Shown: piece after piece, positions 18,933 through 27,704 of the stretch
Numbering within the stretch: the stretch's first letter is position 1
Layout of the letters: every line of letters begins with the position of its first letter
Origin: CAWJMN01 sp963844055
GTDB taxonomy: Bacteria > Planctomycetota > Planctomycetia > Pirellulales > Pirellulaceae
Direction: 5' to 3'
Assembly (NCBI GenBank): GCA_963844055.1
Contig: CAWJMN010000002.1
Location: 310,001-374,000, forward strand
DNA length: 64,000 nucleotides
The notes under the pieces: generated by a model
Seen by the model: only the letters and a program-made list of their open reading frames with translations
Databases searched by the model: none
What the model was told of the DNA's origin: nothing
Position numbers and translations under genes: made by a program

Positions 18933-20396
18933 ATGACAACTCCACTGGAAACCTCCGCTTCTCGGCGCGACTTTTTGTCGTTTGCCAGTCAGGGCATTGG
19001 TGCGGCAGCGTTTGCAAGTCTGCTGATGGGAGACCGCTTGATCCAAGGTGCCGATCTTTCAAAGCCAGCCCTTCCTCCCGAGGCCAAAGATCCCGGCCCG
19101 CACCATCCGGCCAAGGCGAAGCGAGTCATTCAGATCTGCCTTTGCGGCGGGTTTAGCCACTTAGACAGCTTTGACTACAAGCCCGAACTTGCCAAACGCC
19201 ATGGCCAATCGCTGGGTGGCAACGACAAGCCAGAGGTCTTCTTTGGACAGATCGGATTGTTGCGCAAGAACGATTGGGAGTTTTCGCAGCGCGGCAAAAG
19301 CGGCCTATGGGTTTCCGAACTGTTCCCGCATTTGGCAAAAGTTGCCGATGAGCTGACCGTGATTCGCTCGATGGTGGCAGAATCGGCCAGCCATACGCCG
19401 GCAACCTTGCATGAAAACTCGGGCTTTCGGCAAAACGGCTTTCCCAACTTTGGCTCATGGCTTTCCTATGGGCTGGGGAACGTAACGGATGAACTTCCCG
19501 CATATGTTGTGCTGCCCGATGTTCGTGGGCTGCCCGCTGGCGGAACGAGCAATTGGTCCAACGGCTTTCTTCCAGCACAGCATCAGGGAGTCATGTTTCA
19601 AACCAAGGGGGCCGTCATTAGTGACCTTGTACCAGCCCGGCCGATCACCAGTGACGTGGAAGCTGCCTCGCGCGAACTGCACCAAACCCTTAACACACTC
19701 GATCGTGACGCACGTGGCGCCGATGCTGAATTGACCGCGCGGATGCGAGCCTATGAATTGGCTGCGAAGATGCAATTGGCGGTGCCTCGCGTTGTCGACC
19801 TTTCCGGAGAGACGGCCCTCACGCAAACAGCGTATGGGCTGGATCGCGAAGAGACGCGTGACTTCGGGCGCAGCTGTCTGCTGGCTCGCCGCCTGCTCGA
19901 ACAAGGGGTCCGCTTTGTGCAGCTCTTTTCTGGCGGAGCTTTTGGGTCACCACGCATCAACTGGGACGGCCACGAAGATGTGATGGAGAATCACACCCGA
20001 GAATCGCTACGCATCGATCAGCCGGTTGCGGCGCTGATTGCCGATTTGAAGCAACGTGGCATGCTCGAAGATACCCTCGTATTGTTCACCACCGAATTTG
20101 GTCGCACCCCCTTTACCCAGTCGGCGGCCGACAAGGTGGGAACAGGTCGCGATCACAACCAATACGGCTTCTCGGTTTGGATGGCAGGAGCAGGACTTAA
20201 GCCTGGCTTCGCATTTGGCAACACCGATGAAATCGGCTGGAAGGCGGTGGAAAATCGCGTCGCCTGGCACGACTTCCACGCCACGGTGCTGCATCTGCTA
20301 GGCATCAACCACGAGCGCCTGACGTACTACCACAATGGCATTAGCCGCCGGCTGACGAATGTGCATGGCGAAGTCATTCACGGTGTCATGACGTAG
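18933..20396 (+). CDS. DUF1501 protein, Tat-exported
   Basis: A 487-residue DUF1501 protein, a family with an alkaline-phosphatase/sulfatase-like fold. The start is the ATG at 18933. A twin-arginine signal (SRRDFLSFAS, about residues 10-19) predicts export in a folded state. Family motifs include CLCGGFSHLDSFDYKP near 70, SASHTPATLHENSGF near 150, FTTEFGRTPF (about 388-397) and GRDHNQYGFSVWMAG (about 407-421), the last two near the presumed metal site. It follows the PSCyt gene by 38 nt and is almost certainly co-transcribed. The pair is a signature arrangement of planctomycetes, and a second pair lies at the right end of the window. The substrate is unknown. Confidence 0.9.
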   Translation: MTTPLETSASRRDFLSFASQGIGAAAFASLLMGDRLIQGADLSKPALPPEAKDPGPHHPAKAKRVIQICLCGGFSHLDSFDYKPELAKRHGQSLGGNDKPEVFFGQIGLLRKNDWEFSQRGKSGLWVSELFPHLAKVADELTVIRSMVAESASHTPATLHENSGFRQNGFPNFGSWLSYGLGNVTDELPAYVVLPDVRGLPAGGTSNWSNGFLPAQHQGVMFQTKGAVISDLVPARPITSDVEAASRELHQTLNTLDRDARGADAELTARMRAYELAAKMQLAVPRVVDLSGETALTQTAYGLDREETRDFGRSCLLARRLLEQGVRFVQLFSGGAFGSPRINWDGHEDVMENHTRESLRIDQPVAALIADLKQRGMLEDTLVLFTTEFGRTPFTQSAADKVGTGRDHNQYGFSVWMAGAGLKPGFAFGNTDEIGWKAVENRVAWHDFHATVLHLLGINHERLTYYHNGISRRLTNVHGEVIHGVMT

Positions 20397-20443
20397 CACA
20401 TTAAAAACCGACTGGGGCGGCCTGCAAGCTTTTCGAAATAGGC

Positions 20444-21082
20444 TTAGCGGCTTTTCAATTGCATCAGCAAATCTAGATAGCCACGACGTTCGGTTTGCGT
20501 GAGCGACCACTCCGCAGCAAGCGTTTCAATCTGCTGCTTGGCATGTTGCAACTGATCTTGATGAGCCATCATTTCTAGCTCGAGAAAATCTCCAAGTCCC
20601 TCGACGCGATCTAGCGCCAGGTGAACTTCACTGCCGTTCCACTGAAGCAGACCGGGGACTCGCTGCTTGCAAACTTCGGACACGCGGACAAACCCTAGTC
20701 GTTCCAGCAAGGTTTGAAACTGCGCAAGGCCATCGGCCCCAGGCAATATCGGCAGCTCAATCTCTTCACGCGTTTTTGTGGTGCTGTCCTGCTTCGGCCC
20801 TTTGTAAGTGATGACGTTTTCTTCGCCAACGCGACGCAATCGCAAAGCCTCGTCAGATTTGCGGAAGTCTTTGCAGGGATGGGCAAAGTAAATATCGACC
20901 TGGTCGATCGGCTTTTCCCACTGGCCCCCCTGCTGCCTGAGCTTGGCCAAAATCTCTGTGGCGGTCTGCGGATTCTGCGACCAAATCGGGGTCGGAGCGT
21001 CCACCTGCCCCCAACTTGCTGGCGATACGGCTGAAAGCGGGAATTTCAGCTCCACTTCCCAGAGTTTAGGCAGATTATTCAT
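20444..21082 (-). CDS. CYTH-domain protein (class IV adenylate cyclase-like)
   Basis: A 212-residue CYTH protein. The family motif ExExK is present as E9-V-E-L-K13. The basic and acidic tunnel residues follow (LRLRRVGEENVITYKGPK, EEIEL, VHLALDRVEGLGDFLELE), which bind triphosphate and metal in this superfamily. It matches CyaB-type class IV adenylate cyclases or thiamine-triphosphatase-like enzymes; which one cannot be told from sequence. Between the first strand and the helix that normally follows, about 25 extra residues rich in Ser/Pro/Trp are inserted (about residues 15-40). The protein lacks a signal and should be cytoplasmic. It is convergent with the DUF1501 gene. Confidence 0.8.
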   Translation of the reverse strand: MNNLPKLWEVELKFPLSAVSPASWGQVDAPTPIWSQNPQTATEILAKLRQQGGQWEKPIDQVDIYFAHPCKDFRKSDEALRLRRVGEENVITYKGPKQDSTTKTREEIELPILPGADGLAQFQTLLERLGFVRVSEVCKQRVPGLLQWNGSEVHLALDRVEGLGDFLELEMMAHQDQLQHAKQQIETLAAEWSLTQTERRGYLDLLMQLKSR

Positions 21083-21285
21083 GCGTCATACGATCCGTTC
21101 TTGGGGGCAAATCGGGGTTTCTCTTGCGACCTGCTGCCCGCTGTGGCAAACTAGAAGGGGTCGGGCTAAAACGGGAAGTCGGCTAGTGCCGAAGTAACCT
21201 TTAATTTACCAACGTGTTACGTCACAATTTGGCCGGCCTGATCCCACCTAGTTTCTGCCACCTGCCTCGCCTTTGGTAGTCCCCC

Positions 21286-23121
21286 ATGCGAATCTCTCTT
21301 CCATCGCTGCTCGTCGCCCTGCTGATGATCGTACAAGCCGGCGCACTTCCCGCTGGTGAGTATGGGCCGGGCTATGATGAGCGGCACAAAGACCTGCGTA
21401 CTGCTGAGGGACCTTGGCAGCAGCCGGTCGGCTTGGCCTGGGTCGAGGCATCGCAGACATTGGCTGTCGCCTTGCGCGGCAGTGGAAAGCTGATTAGCGT
21501 TGATCCTTCCGTGGGCGAGCTGGGGGCCACCGATGCTTCGATTGGCGCTGTACGCCATCAGCTTGAGCTTGGCGGCAAGCCGACAGCGATCGCCAACTTG
21601 CCCGGCAGTGCCCTTTGCCTCGTCACCGACGATCAGCAGCACTCCCTACACCTGTGCCAGGTAGATCGCGACGGAGTTCGTAAGCAGGCCGAGTTAAAAG
21701 TTAGTCCCTACCCTGTCAATGTGATTGTGGGCTCCGACCGTTCGACTGAAACTTTGGCGTACGTGGCTTCGCTGTGGTCGAAGCAATTGTCGGTGGTCAA
21801 GGTTTCGCAGAACCCACCGAGCCTTACGCTGGTTCGCAAGATCGACCTCCCCTTTGCACCACGTGCCATGGTCGAGTTCGCCGAGGAAGGCTACTTGATC
21901 CTAGGAGATGCCTTTTCGGGACAGCTCATGACGTTGTCGCTGAAGAACGGGGAACTTGGCCCGGTTCGCAACTTCCTAGCGCACAACCTGCGTGGCTTTG
22001 CCGTTTCAGCCGACAAGCAAAAGCTTGTCATCACGCATCAGATGCTGAATGATGCGGCCCAAACCACGCGCACCGATGTGCACTGGGGCTTGGTGATGTC
22101 CAATGACTTGCGCTGGCTTAAAAAGGAGCAAGTCTTCAAGCCCGGCAATTCCCAAGATCTGTACTTTGGCTCACACATGCAACCGCTTGGCGAGCCAGGA
22201 CGTGGTGCCGCCGATCCGGCCGGGCTGGCAATTTCAAACCAAGGAACCGTAGCGGTCGCCCTGGCTGGCGTGAATGAAATCTCGGTTGGCAAAGAGGAAG
22301 ACCTAGCGCTGTTCCGGATTGGTGTCGGCAAACTGCCCAGGTCGCTGGTCCTAAGTGGTGATGAAAAAGTGGTGTACGTTGCCAACTACGGTGATGACAC
22401 CTTGAGCTGTGTCGATCTTGCTACGCGTGAAGTTGTGCGAACCATCGGCCTGGGTCCCAAGCCCAAGTTTGAACTGGTTCAACAAGGAGAGATCCTCTTC
22501 CACGATGCCAAGCTGTCGCACGATTCCTGGATGACCTGTGCCAGTTGCCATGTCGATGGACATACTAGCAACCAGCTCAACGACAACCTCAGCGACCGTT
22601 CATTTGGAGCGGCAAAGCGAGTGCTTTCGCTGCTGGGGGTCAAAGACACGCTTCCCTTAGCCTGGAATGGGGAAGCCCCAAGCATTCCGCATCAAGTAGC
22701 CAACAGCATTGAGCGAACGATGCAAGCTCCCGATGATGCCAAGGGGGGCGATGTGCAAGCGATCACGGCCTATTTGGAATCCCTCACGGTGCCCGATCCG
22801 GTTAACCGTCTGCGTGGAACGGAAGATACTGCCGCCATCGCGCGAGGCAAGCTCGTCTTTGAAAAACAGAACTGTGCCAAATGCCATGCAGGCGACGCAT
22901 TTACCTCACCCGACAAATACGATGTTGGGCTCGTAGACACGGCCGGCAATCGCAAGTTCAATCCCCCGTCGCTGCGAGGCCTTAGCCATCGCGGCCCCTT
23001 CTTTCACGACAACAGTGCCGCGCAGCTGAAGGAGGTGTTCCTGCATGCAGGCCATCCCGGCAACTCGACCTATAGTGAAGAAGACGTGCGCGACTTGCTT
23101 CACTATCTGGAAAGCCTGTAA
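21286..23121 (+). CDS. exported propeller / di-haem cytochrome c protein
   Basis: A 611-residue protein with a signal peptide (about 1-24, ending LPAG-EY). Residues about 45-395 form YVTN/NHL-like propeller blades, for example VYVANYGDDTLSCVDLATREVV. Two c-type haem sites follow, CASCH at 418-422 and CAKCH at 530-534. The order and spacing resemble the di-haem cytochrome c peroxidase/MauG family, though I cannot confirm its catalytic residues. The C-terminus (SLRGLSHRGPFFHDNSAAQLKEVFLHAGH) is typical of that family. It is probably a periplasmic redox enzyme or electron carrier with a propeller sensor domain. It ends 22 nt from the convergent M48 gene. Confidence 0.85.
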   Translation: MRISLPSLLVALLMIVQAGALPAGEYGPGYDERHKDLRTAEGPWQQPVGLAWVEASQTLAVALRGSGKLISVDPSVGELGATDASIGAVRHQLELGGKPTAIANLPGSALCLVTDDQQHSLHLCQVDRDGVRKQAELKVSPYPVNVIVGSDRSTETLAYVASLWSKQLSVVKVSQNPPSLTLVRKIDLPFAPRAMVEFAEEGYLILGDAFSGQLMTLSLKNGELGPVRNFLAHNLRGFAVSADKQKLVITHQMLNDAAQTTRTDVHWGLVMSNDLRWLKKEQVFKPGNSQDLYFGSHMQPLGEPGRGAADPAGLAISNQGTVAVALAGVNEISVGKEEDLALFRIGVGKLPRSLVLSGDEKVVYVANYGDDTLSCVDLATREVVRTIGLGPKPKFELVQQGEILFHDAKLSHDSWMTCASCHVDGHTSNQLNDNLSDRSFGAAKRVLSLLGVKDTLPLAWNGEAPSIPHQVANSIERTMQAPDDAKGGDVQAITAYLESLTVPDPVNRLRGTEDTAAIARGKLVFEKQNCAKCHAGDAFTSPDKYDVGLVDTAGNRKFNPPSLRGLSHRGPFFHDNSAAQLKEVFLHAGHPGNSTYSEEDVRDLLHYLESL

Positions 23122-23143
23122 CGATCAGAGCTTGGGGCCGTTC

Positions 23144-24061
23144 CTATTTGCCAGGGGCCGGCGGTGAAACGTCTCTCGAAGGCGTGCGAGCCGGACGAGC
23201 CGCCTCGTACAACTTGTTGGCCTCAGGTATCCAAGAAGTGAGGTCCGAGATACGCGATTCATGACTGGGGTGCGTCGAGAGAAACTCAGGTGGACGCGCG
23301 CCGCCGGCGGTAGCTTCTGCCATCCGCTGCCAAAAGCGAATGGTCTCTTCCGGGTTATAGCCCGCCGAGGCCATCAACAAGAGCCCCATGTGATCCGCTT
23401 CAGACTCGTGAGCTCGGCTGTAGCTCAAGATTCCATAGTGAGCCCCAGCATTCAGCGCCTTGAGGACCATTTGACGCTGGCCTGGATCCATATCCGATAG
23501 CGAGCCACCTGCTCCTCCTAGCCCCATTTGCACCATCTTTTGCTGAGCCATTCGCTCGGCACCATGGTGCGCCAAAGCATGGGAAATCTCATGCCCCATC
23601 ACCGTGGCGAGCCCTGCTTCATTGACGGCCACAGGAAGAATGCCGGTATAGACTACGATCTTTCCACCGGGCAGGCAGAAGGCGTTGATCTGTTCATCTT
23701 GAACAACCTCCACTTCCCACTCGAACTCTACTTCTTTGGTTTTGGTGGCGTTTAGAAACGCGGGAGACTTCGTCGCCGAGATGAGCCGCGTGGCAACCTT
23801 CTTGACGATCTCCACATCCTTGGACTTGCTGACCACCTTTGATTCGGCCAGCACTTCTTCAAAAGCTTGAAGTCCAAGGGTGGCTTCTTCTTGTGGGGTC
23901 ATCGCAACGACCTGCACACGACCAAAAGGCCCTTCTTGGCAGCCACGAATGGCATACACGGCAATCATGATGGCCGCGATGGCCAGCGGTGCCAGTCGAC
24001 CGAGCAGCGGCACCGAACTTGGCCGACGACGTTCATTATTCGAAGGGTATGACATCGACAT
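23144..24061 (-). CDS. M48-family metalloprotease
   Basis: A 305-residue protein with one N-terminal membrane helix or uncleaved signal (about residues 22-38) after a basic N-terminus. The zinc motif HEISH is at 157-161. The third ligand is in the ESEAD segment (219-223), as in M48 peptidases of the BepA/LoiP type. The linker between them contains a Gly-rich loop. Such enzymes sit in the periplasm and degrade or help assemble envelope proteins. The C-terminal 25 residues are Pro/Arg-rich. It is transcribed alone, with the promoter expected in the 24062-24470 gap. The family assignment is strong; the substrate is unknown. Confidence 0.9.
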   Translation of the reverse strand: MSMSYPSNNERRRPSSVPLLGRLAPLAIAAIMIAVYAIRGCQEGPFGRVQVVAMTPQEEATLGLQAFEEVLAESKVVSKSKDVEIVKKVATRLISATKSPAFLNATKTKEVEFEWEVEVVQDEQINAFCLPGGKIVVYTGILPVAVNEAGLATVMGHEISHALAHHGAERMAQQKMVQMGLGGAGGSLSDMDPGQRQMVLKALNAGAHYGILSYSRAHESEADHMGLLLMASAGYNPEETIRFWQRMAEATAGGARPPEFLSTHPSHESRISDLTSWIPEANKLYEAARPARTPSRDVSPPAPGK

Positions 24062-24470
24062 CAGAAATCCTTTCGCACTGCGTACTTACCTAGTCTTCCA
24101 TCCGTTGGACCAAACCCAAGGCGGCAGGAACGGCAATAAGACTCAAATTCGCATTCAATTCGGGTTGCCGGCTTTGCACCCTTCCTAGGCTAGGGCTGTG
24201 TTAAGTCTACCGATTCCGCGTGGAGGGACAAGTTCGACCCGCAACCGGTCAGGCATCCCCTGCCCTTGGATTTAGCCCGGCGTCCTTGGCAACCAAAACC
24301 GCATCCAGAGAGCCATTTAGGAGGGGCTCGCCAAGGATTTTCCGCAGAGAGCTTGGTTTTGCGCCCCGTCCTGCCTTGACGGACTTCCGACAGCCAGTCA
24401 TAACGATAACTAACACGCCCTTAAGCAGGCGACCATCTTCCAAAATCCCTTATTTTGAAGTGTTTTCCCT
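24062..24470. other. divergent intergenic region
   Basis: About 410 bp between the M48 gene and the small ORF at 24471. I see no convincing gene, terminator or repeat. A long frame at 24220-24546 has atypical composition and overlaps the better-supported small ORF in another frame. Confidence 0.4.
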
Positions 24471-24650
24471 ATGGCCGGTGCACATCACTCCGCAGAATCC
24501 GACGCTCACGACGCCTCGCTGGAAAAGGAAGATCCCCAAGCTCTGATGGCCGAGGATTCCGAAGCTTGGCGCGGTGTAACGGGCCTGCTGATCGGCATCG
24601 TCAGTGGCGGCGTACTGCTTGCCCTCTGGACGTTATTCAACGCACTGTAA
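24471..24650 (+). CDS. small single-pass membrane protein
   Basis: An ATG at 24471 opens a 59-codon frame. The first 32 residues are hydrophilic, His/Glu/Asp-rich (AHHSAESDAHDASLEKED). They are followed by a clean membrane helix at about 37-57 (GLLIGIVSGGVLLALWTLF). This division into an acidic head and a C-terminal anchor argues for a real tail-anchored-type small protein. Downstream lies a short non-coding gap and then a convergent gene. No family is recognised. Confidence 0.6.
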   Translation: MAGAHHSAESDAHDASLEKEDPQALMAEDSEAWRGVTGLLIGIVSGGVLLALWTLFNAL

Positions 24651-24732
24651 AGAAGCTCTGTAAAGAAATTGCCCGCCCGGCAACAAACCGATAAATGTCA
24701 GCGCCTGTCACTTGGTGGCAGGCGTTTGTCGT

Positions 24733-25485
24733 TTACCGCCCGAGAATCCCGCTTTGCTTACGATTCATCCTTTGAGGACGCTTCGGCCGCAGGTGACCTT
24801 CCGTTGGCTGGGAAGCTGGTTCCACTTTTTCTTTTTCATCGTCGCTGGGCTTTTTCTCTGTGGCCGGCAGCGGAGTGGCGCCTGAGCTTGTGCCGGGTGT
24901 TGGCGTAACCGTCGTTTGGGTTGCGGGGACCTGGGGCACGGGGACGTCCAGTTTGGCCGCAAGCTCTTCGTCGGTCTTGGCCTCTTGTGCGTTGGCAAAC
25001 AGATCGGGAATCTTGACGTAATCCCCTTCGCGGGCCGCTTCCATAACCACCGGCCACAACACCGCTGCCAACTTGGGATTATCGGTTGACCATTGGTGCC
25101 AGACGCTGTTCCCTAGGTGATCCTTGGCGGAAAGATAGGCCCACAGGATCTGCGCATCTCCCGAAGCCTTTCGAAAGACACGCTCGCCATGGATCAAATC
25201 CCAGCGCGGCGTGGCGTTTGTTGCCTTGGGAAAATAGGGCGCCGTCCTCAGATCATCGATGGTGGGAGCTGGGCGAGAAACGTACCGAACATAGCCAACC
25301 TGCCACCGCAGACCTGGCACTTCGTAATAACGGAACGAGCGATACTCTAGCGTTTGAGGCGAGAACTCTTCTCCCGCCACGTTGCCCAAGATGATGATGA
25401 CCAGAAACGGAACAAAGATGGCAACCCCACTCACAATGAGCGCGACCAGCCACCAGCCGCTGTTATCTTTCTTGGCGTTTGCCAT
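24733..25485 (-). CDS. hypothetical membrane-anchored protein
   Basis: A 250-residue protein that I do not recognise. A membrane helix at about residues 11-34 (ALIVSGVAIFVPFLVIIIL) follows a short Lys-rich start, so the bulk is probably outside the membrane. Residues about 40-180 form a compact mixed domain rich in Trp and Tyr (WQVGYVRYVSR, ILWAYLSAKDHLGNSVWHQW). The last 70 residues are Pro/Thr/Lys/Glu low complexity ending in basic residues. The neighbouring plus-strand genes at 25774 and 26408 have similar small anchored architectures, but I see no shared motif. Confidence 0.7.
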   Translation of the reverse strand: MANAKKDNSGWWLVALIVSGVAIFVPFLVIIILGNVAGEEFSPQTLEYRSFRYYEVPGLRWQVGYVRYVSRPAPTIDDLRTAPYFPKATNATPRWDLIHGERVFRKASGDAQILWAYLSAKDHLGNSVWHQWSTDNPKLAAVLWPVVMEAAREGDYVKIPDLFANAQEAKTDEELAAKLDVPVPQVPATQTTVTPTPGTSSGATPLPATEKKPSDDEKEKVEPASQPTEGHLRPKRPQRMNRKQSGILGR

Positions 25486-25773
25486 CGAAGGCGTTCCTCA
25501 CCTAACAAAAGACGGATGTCTAACGGATTTTTATTCTTACTTCGCCCAGCATGTTGTCATGCCATTTGGATTTGCTACCGCCACTTCACCGACTTGTGAC
25601 GTGCTCAGCGACAGCGATTTTCCGCCTAGGAGGTAACTCCCCTTCTGGATTATCATAATAACCCAGTCCGACCACCATACCCTGAAAACGATTCTCTTCC
25701 ACAGGATTCAGGGGCTGGAAACACCAAGACGTAACACAAAAGCCAGCGGGCTTTCCAATATCGAGCAAACGGC
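25486..25773. other. intergenic region with weak minus-strand frame
   Basis: The divergent gap before 25774. A minus-strand frame at 25586-25768 would encode 60 residues from a TTG start and reads protein-like in part (CFQPLNPVEENRFQGMVVGL). Its codon use is more AT-rich at third positions than in neighbouring genes and it has no ribosome site. It could be a small gene or a remnant; evidence is weak. Confidence 0.3.
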
Positions 25774-26379
25774 GTGATCTCCTTTTTATCGAATTCGACC
25801 TATCTCCGAACGCTGTTCCTCCTCGGCTTTATCGTGTCGATGGGCCTGCTGGCGCTTCCTATCGTTGCGCGGCAGACCGACCATTGGCTGTATTACAGTT
25901 CCGGGCCTTCCGTTCCCGAACTGGAACCGCTTCCTAGTTTTCCGGAGGCAGAGACAAAATCAACCGCACCGGAAAAGCCCGCCCCTGCGATTCCCGTGGC
26001 CCCATCGCCACCACGCCCCAAGCCAACTGGTAATGCCACCAAGCCGAAGCCTAAACCCATTGCCCCGGTTGGGCACGAAGCTCCTATCGAGCCGCCATTG
26101 GACAGAGCCAAACCGCCCAAAAACACAAACGCTCCGCCACCAAGACTTTCCGACGCCGAGATCGAACGTCTGGAAGGGATTCGCAAGGAGTTAGTTCAAG
26201 CGGGGGCCAGCGACATCCGTGTCGAATGGTTGGCGGTCGAGCAGCAATACGTCTTTCGCTGCGCGATCCCTTCCCGTGGTGACCTTGATATGTCAACCGA
26301 GTTTGCCGTGGCCCACAAAGATGCCTACGAAGCCGCACGGCGCGTCCTCAAGCAAGTTCTAACAACGCCTGTAGAATAA
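25774..26379 (+). CDS. hypothetical exported/anchored protein with Pro-rich linker
   Basis: A 201-residue protein with a GTG start at 25774; no ATG lies near the hydrophobic N-terminus. Residues about 9-31 form a membrane helix or signal anchor. Residues about 45-125 are a Pro/Lys/Ala-rich linker with repeated PKP units. A small C-terminal domain follows (about 128-198, LSDAEIERLEGIRKEL...), which looks like a compact alpha/beta fold. The layout suggests a protein tethered to the membrane with its globular end held away from it. It precedes the next gene by 28 nt and is likely co-transcribed with it. The function is unknown. Confidence 0.7.
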   Translation: MISFLSNSTYLRTLFLLGFIVSMGLLALPIVARQTDHWLYYSSGPSVPELEPLPSFPEAETKSTAPEKPAPAIPVAPSPPRPKPTGNATKPKPKPIAPVGHEAPIEPPLDRAKPPKNTNAPPPRLSDAEIERLEGIRKELVQAGASDIRVEWLAVEQQYVFRCAIPSRGDLDMSTEFAVAHKDAYEAARRVLKQVLTTPVE

Positions 26380-26407
26380 CCCCGGGTCTTTGGAGAAGGC
26401 GAAAGCC

Positions 26408-27088
26408 ATGCGACGCTTGCTCTATCGCCTGCTAGGAATTGGCCTGGCTATTTTAGTGCTGGTCATCGCCTACCTTTGGTCGGCGATTCGCTACCAGCCA
26501 GAGTTCTATGTCAAGGCGATCGCTCCGCCGGCCGACCCGGTGAAGCAGGCGGCCGAAGCGGACCACTTCGAACGAACGGCCCTCGATCTCAACGCCCGAG
26601 TTCGACAAGCTGGAACCTGGCAAGCGCGATTCACTGCGGCCGAGATCAACAGCTTTTTAGCCGCTGACCTGGCACGCAAGTTTCCTACGGCATTGCCCAG
26701 CTCGATTCAGCAACCACGCGTTAGCATCACTCCCCAACTGCTAGAGATCGCCTTCCGTTACGAAGGTTCGGCCGGCTCAGGCGTTGTAAATGCGGGGGTC
26801 TTCCCGATGGCTACGGATGTTCCGGGTGAGATCGCCTTGCGGATTTCGCATGTACGGCTGGGCCGAGTCCCCCTTCCCTTGAAGCAGTTTCTCACAGAGC
26901 TGACCCAGGCCAGCCAAAAAGCAGGCATACCGCTTCGCTGGACCGAACAAGCAGGACAGCCTGTCGGCATATTTACGCTTCCTACCGATCATCCGGACCT
27001 AGCAGGACACGATCTTGTGATCGAGCAAATCCAGCTGGAAGAAGGCGCCATCTTGGTCTCTGGCCGAACGAGCCGTGACGGCCGATAA
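26408..27088 (+). CDS. hypothetical membrane-anchored protein
   Basis: A 226-residue protein starting at the ATG at 26408, with a GGAG/GAAGG stretch upstream; a TTG six codons earlier is in frame but unlikely. A basic start (MRRLLYR) and a membrane helix at about residues 8-27 anchor it. The rest is a soluble domain with alternating beta strands and helices and a lipid-binding-like motif (FTAAEINSFLAADLARKFP). This distantly recalls YpmS/DUF2140-type anchored proteins, but I do not claim homology. It is 28 nt downstream of the 25774 gene and 65 nt upstream of the Nudix gene. Confidence 0.75.
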   Translation: MRRLLYRLLGIGLAILVLVIAYLWSAIRYQPEFYVKAIAPPADPVKQAAEADHFERTALDLNARVRQAGTWQARFTAAEINSFLAADLARKFPTALPSSIQQPRVSITPQLLEIAFRYEGSAGSGVVNAGVFPMATDVPGEIALRISHVRLGRVPLPLKQFLTELTQASQKAGIPLRWTEQAGQPVGIFTLPTDHPDLAGHDLVIEQIQLEEGAILVSGRTSRDGR

Positions 27089-27153
27089 TCACCTGCTGCT
27101 TGCTGATCTACCACGCGATTCTTTCCACGTTGTCCTGCGGTGTGCTGATTGCC

Positions 27154-27615
27154 ATGACTCAAGAACCTGAATTGCTGCTGACCACCTCTCGCTTTCGAGT
27201 CTTTCGCGAGTATCAGCCACTGGCCAACGGGACAACGCGTCCGCGTGAGATCGTGCGTCATCCTGGGGCCGTTGTGATTGTGCCGCTGCTCGATTCCGGC
27301 GAGGTCTGCTTGATCCGCAACTATCGAATTAGCGTCAAGCAAACGCTGCTGGAACTTCCCGCAGGAACACTGGAGCCAAATGAGCCCCCGATCGAAACGG
27401 CCGGTCGTGAGCTGATTGAAGAGACCGGCTTTCGCGCGAAGAACATCTTCCCTCTGCATCAGTTCTTCCTCTCGCCGGGAATTCTGGACGAGCGGATGCA
27501 CGCGTTTCTGGCCACGGGGCTAACGGCCGGCCCGACCGCTTTAGAAGCGGGCGAGGAAATCGTCAACGAGATCCTTCCGCTCAGCCGCCGCTGTGGAAAA
27601 GATTTTCTCCGGTGA
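27154..27615 (+). CDS. Nudix hydrolase (ADP-ribose pyrophosphatase type), frameshifted near C-terminus
   Basis: The ATG at 27154 begins a Nudix protein. The Nudix box G71-x5-E-x7-REL-x-EE-x-GF93 is complete, so the metal-binding catalytic helix is intact. The surrounding motifs (LIRNYRISVKQTLLELPAG) match ADP-ribose/ADP-sugar pyrophosphatases, which break nucleoside diphosphate sugars to AMP and sugar phosphate. The frame ends early at 27615 with a Cys/Arg tail. The true C-terminus (VEKIFSGEIQDAKTIATLLMVERL) is encoded in the next frame from about 27586. The cause is one extra C in a CCGCC stretch near 27585. The second frame stays open to 27904, antisense to the thioesterase gene, so the real end is probably near 27696 or 27710. 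Confidence 0.8.
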   Translation: MTQEPELLLTTSRFRVFREYQPLANGTTRPREIVRHPGAVVIVPLLDSGEVCLIRNYRISVKQTLLELPAGTLEPNEPPIETAGRELIEETGFRAKNIFPLHQFFLSPGILDERMHAFLATGLTAGPTALEAGEEIVNEILPLSRRCGKDFLR

Positions 27616-27704
27616 AATCCAAGACGCCAAAACCATCGCCACCCTGCTGATGGTGGAGCGGCTGCAACGGCTGGGCAAACTGCCCAGCTCAGCTGACAGC
27701 TGGC

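Noticed and set aside
24220..24546. 108-residue plus-strand frame
   Set aside because: It overlaps the better-supported small ORF in another frame and has no ribosome site or domain features.
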